Assembly: GCA_031002005.1 (NCBI GenBank)
Contig: CM061919.1
Coordinates: 18,733,687-18,797,686, forward strand
From: Vandiemenella viatica
Lineage: Eukaryota; Arthropoda; Insecta; Orthoptera; Morabidae
Reading direction: 5' to 3'
Length of the DNA stretch: 64,000 nucleotides
The translations under genes were made by a program, and so were the position numbers. Of this stretch, positions 53,498 to 64,000 are shown in pieces (position 1 is the stretch's first letter; each line of letters starts with the position of its first letter). The notes beneath the pieces were generated by a model. That model was not told the DNA's origin and made no database searches. It saw only the letters and a program-made list of their open reading frames with translations.

Positions 53498-55720
53498 GCA
53501 GCAGTTAACGAAAAAAATTCATGAACAGCAATCAAATGAAATGTTATTCGTGTTTATGCGTCAAATGGAAGAAAATCTAAGAAAACAGCTTGTACAGACA
53601 CAAGAAAAAATTTCAAACTCACAGAAAGAGATAAACGAAAAAATTGTGTTCTTACAGAATGAGACTATGAAATGACAAGAAATTTCAGCCAGGATTAAAA
53701 GAATTGAGGAATTCACAGGAGGAATTACTCAGGGATATAAAGCAAGAAGTTATGATATTTAAACAACAGGAGGCAAAAAGAAATGCAGCGTACGGTTGTG
53801 TAGATGAACGGGAACGTACAATCGAGAAGGCGGTGGACGGGAGTAGCGATATTGTAAATCAGAACCTGGACAATGAAACCAACGATTTGCAGCAGAAGCA
53901 AAATTGGAAAAACTGTGATTTGAAGAATGAAATTGAGGACTGTAAGGAGTCGCTTTTCAGCCAAGTAACAGAATTAATGAAAAATAGTCAAGAAATTACG
54001 CAAGTTGGAAATAAAGTGCGGACAAAATGTGTCAGAACAAGCGTATTGGAAATTTAATCGGAGCAGTTGTAAAATAATAGATAAGGGACTGAAAAACATG
54101 AAGCAAAAAATATTTGACCAGACATACGATTGTGTTGTGATGGAATATCACCTCAAATTGTCGGAAATGAAATTTTAAACCAGATGATAAATTTCAACCA
54201 CACTATTTTGTGAAAGTATGCAGAGCAGCAATTTGCCGTACACAGAGAAATTGCGATGAAGACGTAGCTAAATTTCAGGGAGGAACCAAGAATTCAAAGA
54301 TCATGTGTATGAATGGAAGACAGGAGTGATCGCGGAAATAGCGAAACTCATTAAACAGGAAGAAGCAAGAAAAGATCAATCAACGGGAGTGAAAGGAACG
54401 AAGAAGCAGTATAGGATAACTGAAAACAAAAATGTAACTGATGATTTTGTCGAAATGGGGGCACAATTAATAATGAGTTTCAACATTCAATCTTCTAAGC
54501 AGGAAAGATGGAAAAGAAGAAAGAAAAGAGGCTTGAATTTGAACCACGATGGAAATACTGTGGTGAAGCGTAAAGAAAGAAGTTGTGTTGTATAAAAGGA
54601 AGCGCTACGTGAAGTGAAAATACTGAAATAATGGAAATATTTGAAATCAAGATAAAATAAAGAAGGGCAAAATATAATAATCAGGGGGTCCAAGCAACGA
54701 AAAGAAAGCAAACTGTAACAACGAAAACTTTTTACATCGAAATAAAATTTGTTAGATCTGATTTGATGAAAAAAGAAAGTAGATAATAAAATAATAATAA
54801 TGGGGAGCCAGATAGTAGCAGTAAATATGAAGGAAACGTGTTATTTAGTAGTGATGCAGAATAATGAAGAAGAAAAGGTAATATTAAATGAAGACAAGAA
54901 ATGTATAAACAAAGTATAAATCAACGAAATTGAAACAAGTTTGTAGATGAAATCGACGAAAATGAAATATTGAATAAAAAGGAAGTTAAAGGAATAATGA
55001 AGAGGTGCAACCAGAGTGACAGCTGACTGAATTCAAAGTAGTTATTTGCTGCTAAATAAGACAAACGTAGAGTCACGGTAAATGGAATTAAAGCAGAAAC
55101 TGAGGAACGTTTGATGTAAAATAGGAGTTCTTGGTAATTGTGTGAATAGTTTTTTTCTGAATACACAACTCTAAGTTACAAATGTTTTAAAAGCTTTATA
55201 GGGCAAAGGAACAACGAAATTTAAGTTGATGAGAGCATAGCACATTTCTTTTGTTTGCCTACACGTGTTGTTAGATATTTCGATACATATTTGACTTTTC
55301 TTGAGTTATTGCATTTTTGTAATAACATGATATAATTATTGAGTTCTATTTAATGGTATTTAATTTTAAACTTAATATTTTTATTAATTGAGTACAAAGA
55401 ATATTATCTGAAACTGATCCTGAAATAGGACGATGAGTGAGGATGTATGATGGTAGTGATAAAAACCAATTAGTTGTAGTGAGATTGTAAAGAAACTGAA
55501 ATAAACGCTTTTATTGACAAATGAATATGTAAATATCGAAAATTATTTCGATGAAAATATTTTAAAAGATTCTTTCATAGAAAAGTGAATACAATGTGGA
55601 ATAATAAGTAATTTAGAAGTTTTTTTGTAAATGTAACTATGGTTGTTATTTAACATTTCGGTTTGTTGAAATCATCATTTAGTTAAATAATGATTTAACT
55701 GCTACGAAATGGGGGGCATA
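53498..55720 (+). pseudogene. Gag-like coiled-coil remainder and 3' internal region of the LTR element
   Basis: Right after the CR1-like insertion the frame resumes with QQLTKKIHEQQSNEMLFVF and LVQTQEKISNSQKEINEK, ends at TGA near 53673, and continues in other frames (53704-54057, 54305-54595) with Glu/Lys/Gln-rich sequence. No protease, RT, RNase H or integrase motif exists before the 3' LTR. A polypurine tract aaatggggggca lies at 55708-55719. Confidence 0.6.
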
Positions 55721-56104
55721 TGTAAGACAACAACCATAGATGTTGACTAAACTGTGACTTATATCGTAGGCAAAAGATTATCTATTAGTTTATGAGAAAT
55801 GTTTTGTTTTGTTGGTTTTTATGTAAAGAATATATTAATAAGTCGAGTCTGAAGTGTGAAGATTTCTTTCAAATCAAAAAAGTATAATTGTAAATGGTTT
55901 AGAGAAGTCAAGAAATGTTTTTAATTGAAAAATATTGATTAATATGCAAATGAATTATTAAAGCAAGGAAGCTATCTTAAGACATTTTGGTGTGTGTCCA
56001 AAATGCAATACAGGCCGCAGAAAATCACAAGAGTGTAACCTTGCAAAATTGGCGAAGACTCGACAGGACAAAAGTTACAGAAAATAAAAGTATTTAACCT
56101 TGCA
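55721..56104 (+). mobile_element. 3' LTR of the non-autonomous LTR retrotransposon
   Basis: TGTAAGACAACAACC... to ...TTTAACCTTGCA, the partner of 48306-48679. The two LTRs differ by scattered substitutions and small indels (for example 'gttgttgtggaaaa' against 'gttggtttttatgta'), so the insertion is not recent. ATGG follows. Confidence 0.93.
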
Positions 56105-56108
56105 ATGG

Positions 56109-57800
56109 ATACTTTTAATCAGATAGTGTATACCTTCGGATAACCGGACTGACGTTTTCTTTGTTCTCAGTCGTCTCTGTAAAGTCTCCGTGTTTTTCTC
56201 TTACTTCATTCATCACGTAGTCGGAGCACGAGTTGGTTCAATAGGCAGTCATCGCCATTTTGGTTGCCTCTTTCGTGTAGATACAGGCCAAGACACCTAT
56301 GTTGTTGAGTTGATACTTTAGTCAGGATTTAGTATAATGATTAGCTATCTTATAATTCCTGACTATGCGGCTATTAATCCGGTGTAACAACATCCGTTAT
56401 TCAGATATGTTGCCTCTTATGCTTTGTTTATTACTGTGTCCTGATGCTGATTAGAAAACTTTGTGATGTCTTTATGCTGAATAAGTTCGCTTTTCTCTCG
56501 TTGTTATTGCTAATAGTTGTGGCCTTTGAACTGTTCCAAATGTTATGGCTTTGAGTTCTATAAACAAATTTGGTATGGTCATATTAATTTTTTTATGAAA
56601 TTCAAATCTGTATCTATTAATGTGTTGTATATGGGAAATAAGTAAGTTAGAAAAACAGCATTGTTTGATGTTGTACAGAAGTTTGTAAAATTAATATAAC
56701 GTTCAACACAATACTGCGAAATTTGATATAAGTTAGCGATCTGTCAATAGCGTTCTGGTATTAAAAATGGATGCCAAGGGTTAAAGAAACATAAAACAAT
56801 GTGATCCCAGACACAGTCACTGCACACTGATACGTGACTACCATCTTTGACCCAAATGCGAGTATAGTTTCGTAAGCCATGCCAACCATGTCACTTCCTC
56901 AGAACATGTAGCAATACTTAATATCACATTTGTACATTTGGAAGCCCGAATGATGTGTTCTCAGTGTCAACACCAGTTGCAGTCGCTTATCTAATTAATA
57001 ATAAATCATTGGTTTATACAGTGCAATGTACAAAATGCAGTGAGACAACAACGGACAGTACTCAAAGTTTTCAAAACAGTCGTCAATGTTTCCAACGATA
57101 GGAAAGATGATTGGTATCGTATTAAATTCCTTCCCCCAGAGCGGTTTCGATGACCTGCAGGAATAGTTTGTGTTGGCCGTCGTTAGAGCTGGTTCGTGCT
57201 GTGGGGACCGCCATTGCCGCTGCCGTGATCCCGCATAATGAGCAAGGCCACAAGTGTTTCATTACCGACAATTTAGGAACTTCTTTAATCTAGCACATTT
57301 AACGATTCGATTTAACAACTTTGTACCTAGGTCAAAAGTTTCAGGTTAAATCCATAAATATGTAGAACAGACTGTAGCAAGTTATATATCATATTCAATG
57401 AAAACAACCCACAAAGAATCGCCATACATTAAACCGTATCTTATCTTCCATTGTCTGTACATCCCTGCAAGCACAGGCGCCCCTTCCCCATGGCCTGCTC
57501 CTTGGTGGCTGGAACGGCCCGGCCGGCAAATGTGCAGGACGTGGGAAGCCAGCTTTAGAAGGATGTGGCTAACTGAACGCAACATACCAGCTGTCGCTTA
57601 ACCATTACAACAAGAAGTTTATTTCGGGGGATGGCAAAATCTGTCGTTACAAAACTATTGTCAGGTCCCATTTCTTATATACTTATTGCTGATCAATATA
57701 AAAGGCACCATGGATGATCAGGAAAAATTTGGAAGACGTATCCTGAGGATAACTCACGGGTGATGAGTGCTCCTTGATGGAACCTACAGATTTTATCAAA
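56109..57800. other. No gene recognised
   Basis: Unassigned sequence. A short GC-rich patch at 57460-57590 has overlapping 67-codon frames on both strands without recognised motifs. Confidence 0.4.
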
Positions 57801-57817
57801 AGCTGTAGGCAGGAAGC

Positions 57818-58003
57818 ATGTGGCTCTATGAGGTACAAAAATACTTCGATTTTGCTGGAATTTCTGATACTGATGTTGCCGAGTGCTCAAAATTTTGTAA
57901 TGCGATTGAAAACTTGTTTCCTCCACCAAATGTTACAAAATGTAGGAAACTTTTATCATTGGGGAGAATGGGAAAAATATTAGCTAGGCTCAAGAGGTAT
58001 TAA
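57818..58003 (+). CDS. Unassigned 61-codon ORF, possibly an exon or element remnant
   Basis: MWLYEVQKYFDFAGISDTDV, then AECSKFCNAIENLF and KCRKLLSLGRMGKILARLKR end at a TAA. The composition looks like a real soluble protein with alternating hydrophobic and charged residues, and the last part is a plausible basic helix. In the same frame upstream a TAG lies 12 bases before the Met. I do not recognise the family. It could be the end of a broken element ORF or a retrocopy fragment. Confidence 0.35.
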   Translation: MWLYEVQKYFDFAGISDTDVAECSKFCNAIENLFPPPNVTKCRKLLSLGRMGKILARLKRY

Positions 58004-58370
58004 AGAAAAGCATCCAAAAAGAACTAGTCTTAAGCGCTGTATAGTGGGCTTGAATCAATAATAATAACAAAAAATGTTAACAGAATTCAGTAATTACTTA
58101 TGAAACTCTTTGTACGTACGTGAAAGATTTCACTTGCAAGGAAAGTATTTTTTTTCCTGCCTCGAGAGTGGGGAAACTTAAGAGTCTCCATGAAACGTGT
58201 AATGATGTGCATGAAAACTGAATAGCACCCCTAATGATGTGTATGATAATTATAAAGCATCCCAGAATCAAAGCAACATGACAACTGTCCGATGTAAATG
58301 CGCATATATATGTGAAGCATACAAGTTTTGTTCTATGTGCTTATTTGCAGAAGCGAAACTGGCAAGCATT

Positions 58371-58401
58371 GCAATAATAATAATAATTATTATTATTATT
58401 T
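58371..58401 (+). repeat. (AAT/TTA)n microsatellite
   Basis: About ten trinucleotide units at the 3' side of the SINE copy below. Confidence 0.75.
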
Positions 58402-58634
58402 TGCTTCTTGCTTTACGCCTCGTCGACATCTAGATAGTTAGAGGCGGGAAGGAACTGGGGCAAGGAACGGGATGGATTTAGAATATGACCTTTCAAGTAA
58501 CCACTCTGGCATTCGCTTGGTGTGATTTGGGGAAACCATGTAAAACCCAAATCTGGATGGCCGGATGGGGATTCGAACCAGCGTCCTCTCGAATGAGAGG
58601 CAAGAGCGTTACCGTTCACCCAACACGCTCGGTT
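58402..58634 (-). repeat. tRNA-derived SINE copy
   Basis: The minus-strand head is accgagcgtgttgggtgaac followed by ctggttcgaatccccatcc (B box); the body has aaatctggatggccgg and ggtgtgatttggggaaacc; the distal end has gtcgacgaggcgtaaagc. That distal end is shared with the copy at 45.0 kb but not with those at 49.3 and 61.7 kb, which suggests two subfamilies. Confidence 0.9.
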
Positions 58635-58639
58635 AGTAA

Positions 58640-60560
58640 TTCATTTTTTTTTTTTTTTTAAATAAAGGCTGAAAAATGACATTTTTAACATCTTGTCTTT
58701 TCTGACGATTTTGTTCATTGAGGATAGATCTAGCAGTTTCTTTTGAAAAGGCATAGTGGAACATGTTAAGGTAACATATTTCAAATGAAAATACCTTAAA
58801 AAGCCTCATAAAAATTTCTAATAAGTCTACTGGATTGTTTTTTTTTTTTTTAATAATTTTCCGAAAGTTTACATTTGATCACATACACCATTTTTTTTTT
58901 TTTTTTTTTAAGACACTGATTCAGTTATCAACTCTAAAGCGTAATCAGGAGGACCTACTGTACGTCTGTGTATCCAGTCTGGAATCCTTCTGCTTGGTAT
59001 GGGTTTATTTTGTGTTGCCAGTGAACCCAGCCGTGGGGCTAGCATGGGGAGCTGGTTTATTCTTCGACAGCAGGACACCTTAAATCAACAAATCACTTGC
59101 AAAACAAAAAATAAACTTTTTAAAGAGAAAAGTTTCCAATCATTTCGTGTTCATTCAAAATTCGCTTTGTTGTTATCACCAATTGAGAAATGAACTCACG
59201 AACTCCGGACAGCACAGTCTGATAATTTGTGTTCGTTAAAATCTGTGTTTTTAATTAAAAATACTCAATTAAAAAACTTTAGACAATTTAATCAGTCGGT
59301 GATCATGCTGAAAACCCCCCCTTTTTTTTTTTATCTGGGTACGAGAAATCCATAAACGACAACAAGCGGCTGAGCATGTCCAGTAAACAGGAACCATCTC
59401 GTTATTTATCAACCACTAGTTAGATGACAAGGTTAGTCTGTGGTCTTAGTGCGCTTTTGGACATTTGTGATTAAAGTTCCTATACGAAGATACATGATAC
59501 GGTCTTGTCTGAACCTTTGTAGAATTATAGCATCTCTTTAACACTTTGCCCGTCTGGTAATAGTTGGGTCCTAAGTTACGAATCTTCCAAATGATAGATA
59601 CTTTCGAACATACAAGTCGATTTGGCAAACGTGTGAAAAACATCTTTCATTCACGAATTCGATGAAATGCTTCTTCCATCAAGCTATCTGTATCGCAATT
59701 ATAAGAGAGATTAGAGAAATCGGGTGTCATACGAATGACTTCGGCAGCTGGAAGGAAACAGACGATACGGTTAATATTTTGTCGGAACAGTTATAGATAA
59801 ACTATTAGATTAATGCTTAAATCAATCAGGCATGGTACGGTAAGTGCAACGAAATGTCTATTACTTTGTTCGTTGCTGGTTCTACTCGTAAGTTAAGCAC
59901 GTAGGGCTAGAGACAACGTAAAGAATACTGCGAGTATGTCGGAAGTGCCTAATATCTACGTTGATAACAAAAGTTTAACGAAAGCTTTAATGATTTGTGG
60001 TTAATGTCGTGAATCAGCTACAGGTACAGCTGGTGAGATAGTCACTTTGTAAACAGGAAACACCCGCACCCCTAGCGGAATCAAAACTGCCAGAGCACCA
60101 TGGGATTTACGAACAGATCATTAAAACTGTGGACCATAATAAGTAATAGTATCCACCCAGCATAGTCTAACTTTGGATGGGAAAATCCATCGTTTGATTT
60201 TCTTGATCGTTGCAAACGTGTTAGGTCGGCTATTTGGGATTTGCAACTTAGACGGTTTTAGGATTTTGGATGGTCAAGTAATTATAAGGGGAACATATAT
60301 GGCATTTAAGCAGTTGGAAAAAATTCACTACCAAGCTGTAGTGTTCAAAATTTAAAAAAAAAAAAATCCAAATTAAAATACATAGATAAAAAGGTCGCAC
60401 ACAGATAATGTAAGAATCAGTTTCTTGGAATAAAAACAGAGGATTGCAGAGAAATAATTTTTGCGGTTCTAGTAATACTATTCGGGAATTAGAGTAAATA
60501 TTGATTTATTGACAGGATAATATTGTAACTAAACTATTACCACCGTAAAAAAGTCTAACG
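58640..60560. other. No gene recognised
   Basis: AT-rich with several T-runs (58645-58660, 58838-58852, 58891-58910, 59317-59332). No coding feature can be supported. Confidence 0.5.
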
Positions 60561-60561
60561 A

Positions 60562-60790
60562 GCGTGGTGGGTGAGCACTAACGCTCTGGGCACGCATTCT
60601 GGAGGACGCGTGTTCGAATCCCCGTCTGGCCATTCAGATTTGGGCGGAGTGTGTCCTTCAACAGCACATGACTGAATTCCTTCAAATTCATTATCCCCAG
60701 TCCTTTTCTGCCTCTAATGACCAAAACCAAAGACAAAACAAAAATTAATTAATCATTAAAATACTTAAAAAGAAGAAAAATTAAACGATC
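60562..60790 (+). repeat. tRNA-derived SINE copy
   Basis: Starts gagcgtggtgggtgagcac, has ctgggcacgcattctggagg and tgttcgaatccccgtctgg (B box), a shortened body (about 30 bases of the 'ccatggtttcc..gccgggat' core are lost) and an A-rich tail ending near 60790. Confidence 0.88.
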
Positions 60791-61734
60791 TGACCAGTGG
60801 TGCAGTGAAAAATAATTAAAAATAACTAAATCCATGATTTACAAATTGACCTTCCCCGGAAGGGTAATGGCTTGCAGGGTTGGTTTTGGTAAAGTATTGT
60901 GCCCACCTCGTTACGTCATGGTGTACAATAATTACAAGGAAGCATGGACAATAAAACTGATACAGAACAAATAATATGTAGCTGGCTGGGTTTTTTAAAA
61001 TTGAAATATGGTATTTCTTAACATTTTGAACCTGGAACAACTACTGACTAAGACAAATAATTGAATACGTGAAACTAATGAATATGGGAAGACAGCTGCA
61101 ATGGTCATGTCTAGGTCAAAACGTGCAGTAATGTATCAGAACAATGTAAAGTCGAATTTGTTTTTATAATGCATAAAACCAGTAAAAGGCCGCGGGGTAG
61201 TCTTACGAGAAGAATTTGGTGGTGTCTGCACAAGTTTTAAAGCTATACGAGTTCTCTCGCAGAATCAAACTCAATTATTTGTTTTTTGGAAGCAACGGTG
61301 AGTTCCAAGTACCGTAAATATTCGACATGCGTAATAACAGAGAGGCGAATATCTAGTTAATCTGAACGCGTTAATGTAAAATTAAGATATGTATTGAAAA
61401 TGTCCCATGACCGAAACGAATGAACGAGGGAGAGAACTTTCTGGAAGATCCGTATTGGTCAGTGGACAGCGATGTTTCCCTGGAGCGATAGAAGTAAAGG
61501 CGAACCCCTTGATGCTTGCATCTGAACACGGTTGTATCCAGCGGGGTTCGTTACTTATCGCAAAGAGCTATTCAAAACACCCTGCAACTGGTTGTAGACA
61601 TTGGTTTCTAATGGGAAGTCCGTGATGCAGCAGCCATTAATTGGAGTACCCGCAATAGCCTTTCTGACCGTCCAACACACGAAAATAATTTCATATATAA
61701 GAGACGTTTGCGACATTATGACCCGTACATGGTG
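60791..61734. other. No gene recognised
   Basis: No supported feature. The frame at 61407-61625 (plus, 72 codons) has no recognised motif. Confidence 0.5.
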
Positions 61735-61745
61735 GCACTAATACT

Positions 61746-61981
61746 TTTTTTTAACTGCTTAATGTCTCTTAACAGCTAGGTCTTTAGAGACAGGAAAGGA
61801 TGGGGGGCAAGGAATGAGAAGGAATTCGGACATGGTCTATTGAAGGACGCATCCCGGCATTTGCCTGGAGTGATTTGGGAAACCATGGAAAGCCCAAATC
61901 TGGATGCCCGGACGGGGATTCGAACCGCTGTCCTCCCGAATGCGAGGCCAGAACGCTAACCGTTACACCACCACTCTAGGT
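61746..61981 (-). repeat. tRNA-derived SINE copy with target duplication
   Basis: The minus-strand head shows tggtgtaacggttagcgttc and ggttcgaatccccgtccggg; the body is well preserved; the end is a T-run on the plus strand (A-tail). GCACTAATACT occurs at 61735-61745 and 61982-61992, a perfect 11-bp target duplication. It is the least decayed of the SINE copies here. Confidence 0.93.
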
Positions 61982-62119
61982 GCACTAATACTAATTTGTT
62001 CCAAACCAGTTTAACTGGTCGTTTGAATAAAACTTTGTGTAATGTAAAATTTTAACAAAAAAAGTTTCATGTTTGTTGTTCACAAAAATAAAAATTTATG
62101 TAAATATAATTTCGAACGG

Positions 62120-62510
62120 TCACTCATAAACTCACCACGATAGCCATTGGCTGGAGAACGGTTTCACGTGTCACCCTTCGCTCGCAAAACAGCGACCAGA
62201 GACACCATTAGTAGAAATTCGTGGTTATGTTTGCAATTTAATAGCTAAGCAACTGCTACCAAATTAATTGCTATAAAACATTCATTAAGTTTTCTTTCGT
62301 AGCGTTTTATAGTTTAAAAAATATCGATAAACTTTAAGTCTGAACAAATGTGGATCTGCTTTTGAGTAACATGTTGCTAATGAAAGCAACTTAAAAAAAA
62401 AAAAATTACTCACAGTCTCTGCTGTAACCACGAATGTCAATTGTCATTACGGCTTAGAATAAATTTCAATTTAATTAAAGCTCTCTAATGGTTTTGCTTG
62501 ACCAAAGTTT
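62120..62510 (-). repeat. Unnamed dispersed repeat, copy 2
   Basis: Reverse complement of the repeat at 30395-30800. In place of TGACGTCA it has tttcacgtgtcacc near 62162, containing an E-box CACGTG. The CCAAT-like word (ccattgg) is kept. Confidence 0.65.
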
Positions 62511-63429
62511 ATGCATTATGATTTATTTGCGTTTTGGTATTTTACTGACCACTTTCGTTAAAGGCCTTTCTTCATGTTCGCTGTATGTGAGTTATTAGAT
62601 TATTTTAAGTGGACCAAATATGTTACCGAATCAACTATTCCGGCAAGTCATTGATTACATTATGTGTGTTTGCCCCGTCTTAAAAAAAAAAACGAGATGC
62701 TTTCGAAGCAAACAGGAAATTTTTAAATTTTGCAGAGTGAAGGGTCAAGTTTGTATTTAAGCAAGTTCGAGTCTACGACCTTTGAAACAATTATACGATT
62801 GCACGATCTCTTCTACCCATGTTTAATACTCACATTTAATAATACTTCTGAGTTCTTCAAGGTCAAGAGATTTTATTCACCCCAAGGGTAAAACACAGGC
62901 CAAGTTCATATTTTGTCAGATTAGGTCAACCTTTTATAATCTTTGACCCGAAAAACTGGAAGTATTCCAGACCCATGACGATACGCAAAAAACGGTCATG
63001 GGTTTACACTAGTAAATGAATAAATTCCTTTATTGTGAACCATGTAAGTTTCATTCGTTAATGAATTTAACGTGAACATATTTTACTCGACCTTCACGAT
63101 CCTGAGAGATTATATATTGTTATTAACTGCGATAGATGTAAAAGTTATTAGCGGTTTGGCGTCCAGTAACGTATGGTTAACCATATCCCTCATCATAGAG
63201 CAACAGATGGATTATTATAACAAAATAGCAGACTATTCTGAGGCCTAACAATACAATATTCAGGGCCGACGCATTAATGTTCCTGCTTAAATATAATCAT
63301 AGCAACTTCATGAGGGTAATTTTCAATTTCTGTTTAGTAAATTAGTAACTTTGTTTCGGCTTACGAATTTGCGACTCATCTACGTCGGCGTCATTACAGC
63401 CATCGGAGTTTCTGGAACAATGAACGGGA
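62511..63429. other. No gene recognised
   Basis: AT-rich; no supported feature. Confidence 0.5.
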
Positions 63430-63431
63430 AA

Positions 63432-63565
63432 TAAATTTGGCAATGACTTTTGAAGGAAACAGTCCGGGATTCGCCTAGTGTTATTTTAGGAAATCATTGT
63501 TAACCGAAATTTGGATTGCTGTATCGGAGATCAAACTTATGTCCTGGCGAATTTTTGGTCCAATC
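63432..63565 (-). repeat. Old, truncated SINE copy
   Basis: Degenerate matches in order: ggcaatgacttttgaaggaa, ccgggattcgcctagtg, aaatttggattgctgtatcgg. It is the same family as the other copies but much more diverged and without a clear head. Confidence 0.6.
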
Positions 63566-63569
63566 GTAT

Positions 63570-64000
63570 AATTTTTATTTCAATAGTAGGTTGTGAATAA
63601 ATAATACAGGTACTGATGAGTCTAAGTTGATGGCAATGAATCTCATGTTTACGGCGTGAAAAGTTCGAAGTAATTGAAGATTTGTAAACGAAAAAAATCG
63701 GTGACAACTTGAATCACAATCCTGAGGTATCATTAGATGATATAACGATAGATGATTGAGGTACTGATCTGTATAGCGCTGAACCTGCTCCTGTGCGGCA
63801 CTTAAAATCGCACAGAAATACTTGCCGTTCTCGGAAGATCGATGGTTTCGTTATTTTGTGAAGGTGTGCCTACGTTTTCATTTGCACGCGTGAAGCAGTT
63901 TGAAATAATGACGGCTGGGGTTCTTGTGAACCGCTCTCGCTGAGTACTCCTCATTACGTTGCTCTCCAGCGACAAGTGGGAGCCCACATTGCTTAGATGG
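63570..64000. other. No gene recognised
   Basis: A 61-codon minus-strand frame (63802-63987) has no recognised motif. Confidence 0.5.

Overview
This 64 kb window is AT-rich eukaryotic DNA made almost wholly of transposable elements in various states of decay. No intact single-copy host gene is recognisable. The repeat types are insect-like: non-LTR retrotransposons of I-like, CR1/L2-like, RTE-like and L1/Tx1-like type, a Ty3/Gypsy element, a Tc1-like transposase, a hAT-like and a Harbinger-like element, and at least seven copies of a tRNA-derived SINE. That SINE resembles repeats I associate with grasshoppers and other Polyneoptera, so a large-genome polyneopteran insect, perhaps an orthopteran, is the best guess. 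The species cannot be fixed from the sequence.

Layout. 0-5 kb: a candidate LTR (911-1608), a tRNA-like SINE head and small dispersed repeats. 5-12 kb: a minus-strand I-like retrotransposon (gag with three zinc knuckles, endonuclease, reverse transcriptase, RNase H) with a duplicated 3' UTR, split by a 1,032-bp fold-back transposon with TA target duplications. 12.3-16 kb: more minus-strand non-LTR fragments, one apparently 5'-inverted. 15.8-18 kb: decayed plus-strand RT pieces, one split by four monomers of a 167-bp satellite. 18-26 kb: an interrupted SINE, a Harbinger-like MITE, and a minus-strand Gypsy element (protease, RT, RNase H, integrase) with an LTR at 19.5-20.4 kb.

26-39 kb: two related TATA-bearing repeats in opposite orientation, an unassigned 110-codon ORF, three decayed plus-strand gag-like ORF1 fragments with no pol, one copy of an unnamed 400-bp repeat (second copy at 62 kb), and a 120-bp hairpin. 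39.4-44.2 kb: an L1/Tx1-like element split by a 2.9-kb hAT-like element with a perfect 8-bp target duplication. 44.9-46.2 kb: a Tc1-like transposase pseudogene carrying a SINE. 46.3-48.2 kb: twelve 167-bp satellite monomers. 48.3-56.1 kb: a non-autonomous LTR retrotransposon (two LTRs, 4-bp target duplication, coiled-coil gag-like ORF, no pol) that received both a SINE and a CR1-like element. The CR1-like copy has an open SGNH-esterase ORF1 and about four tandem 5' UTR monomers. 56-64 kb: four more SINE copies, one unassigned ORF and otherwise featureless AT-rich DNA.

The genes do not form a cellular pathway. What the window records is a layered insertion history: SINE into Tc1, SINE and CR1 into the LTR element, hAT into the L1-like element, fold-back transposon into the I-like element, satellite array into an RT fragment, and MITE beside a Gypsy LTR. 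Every polymerase or transposase frame I could follow is disrupted.
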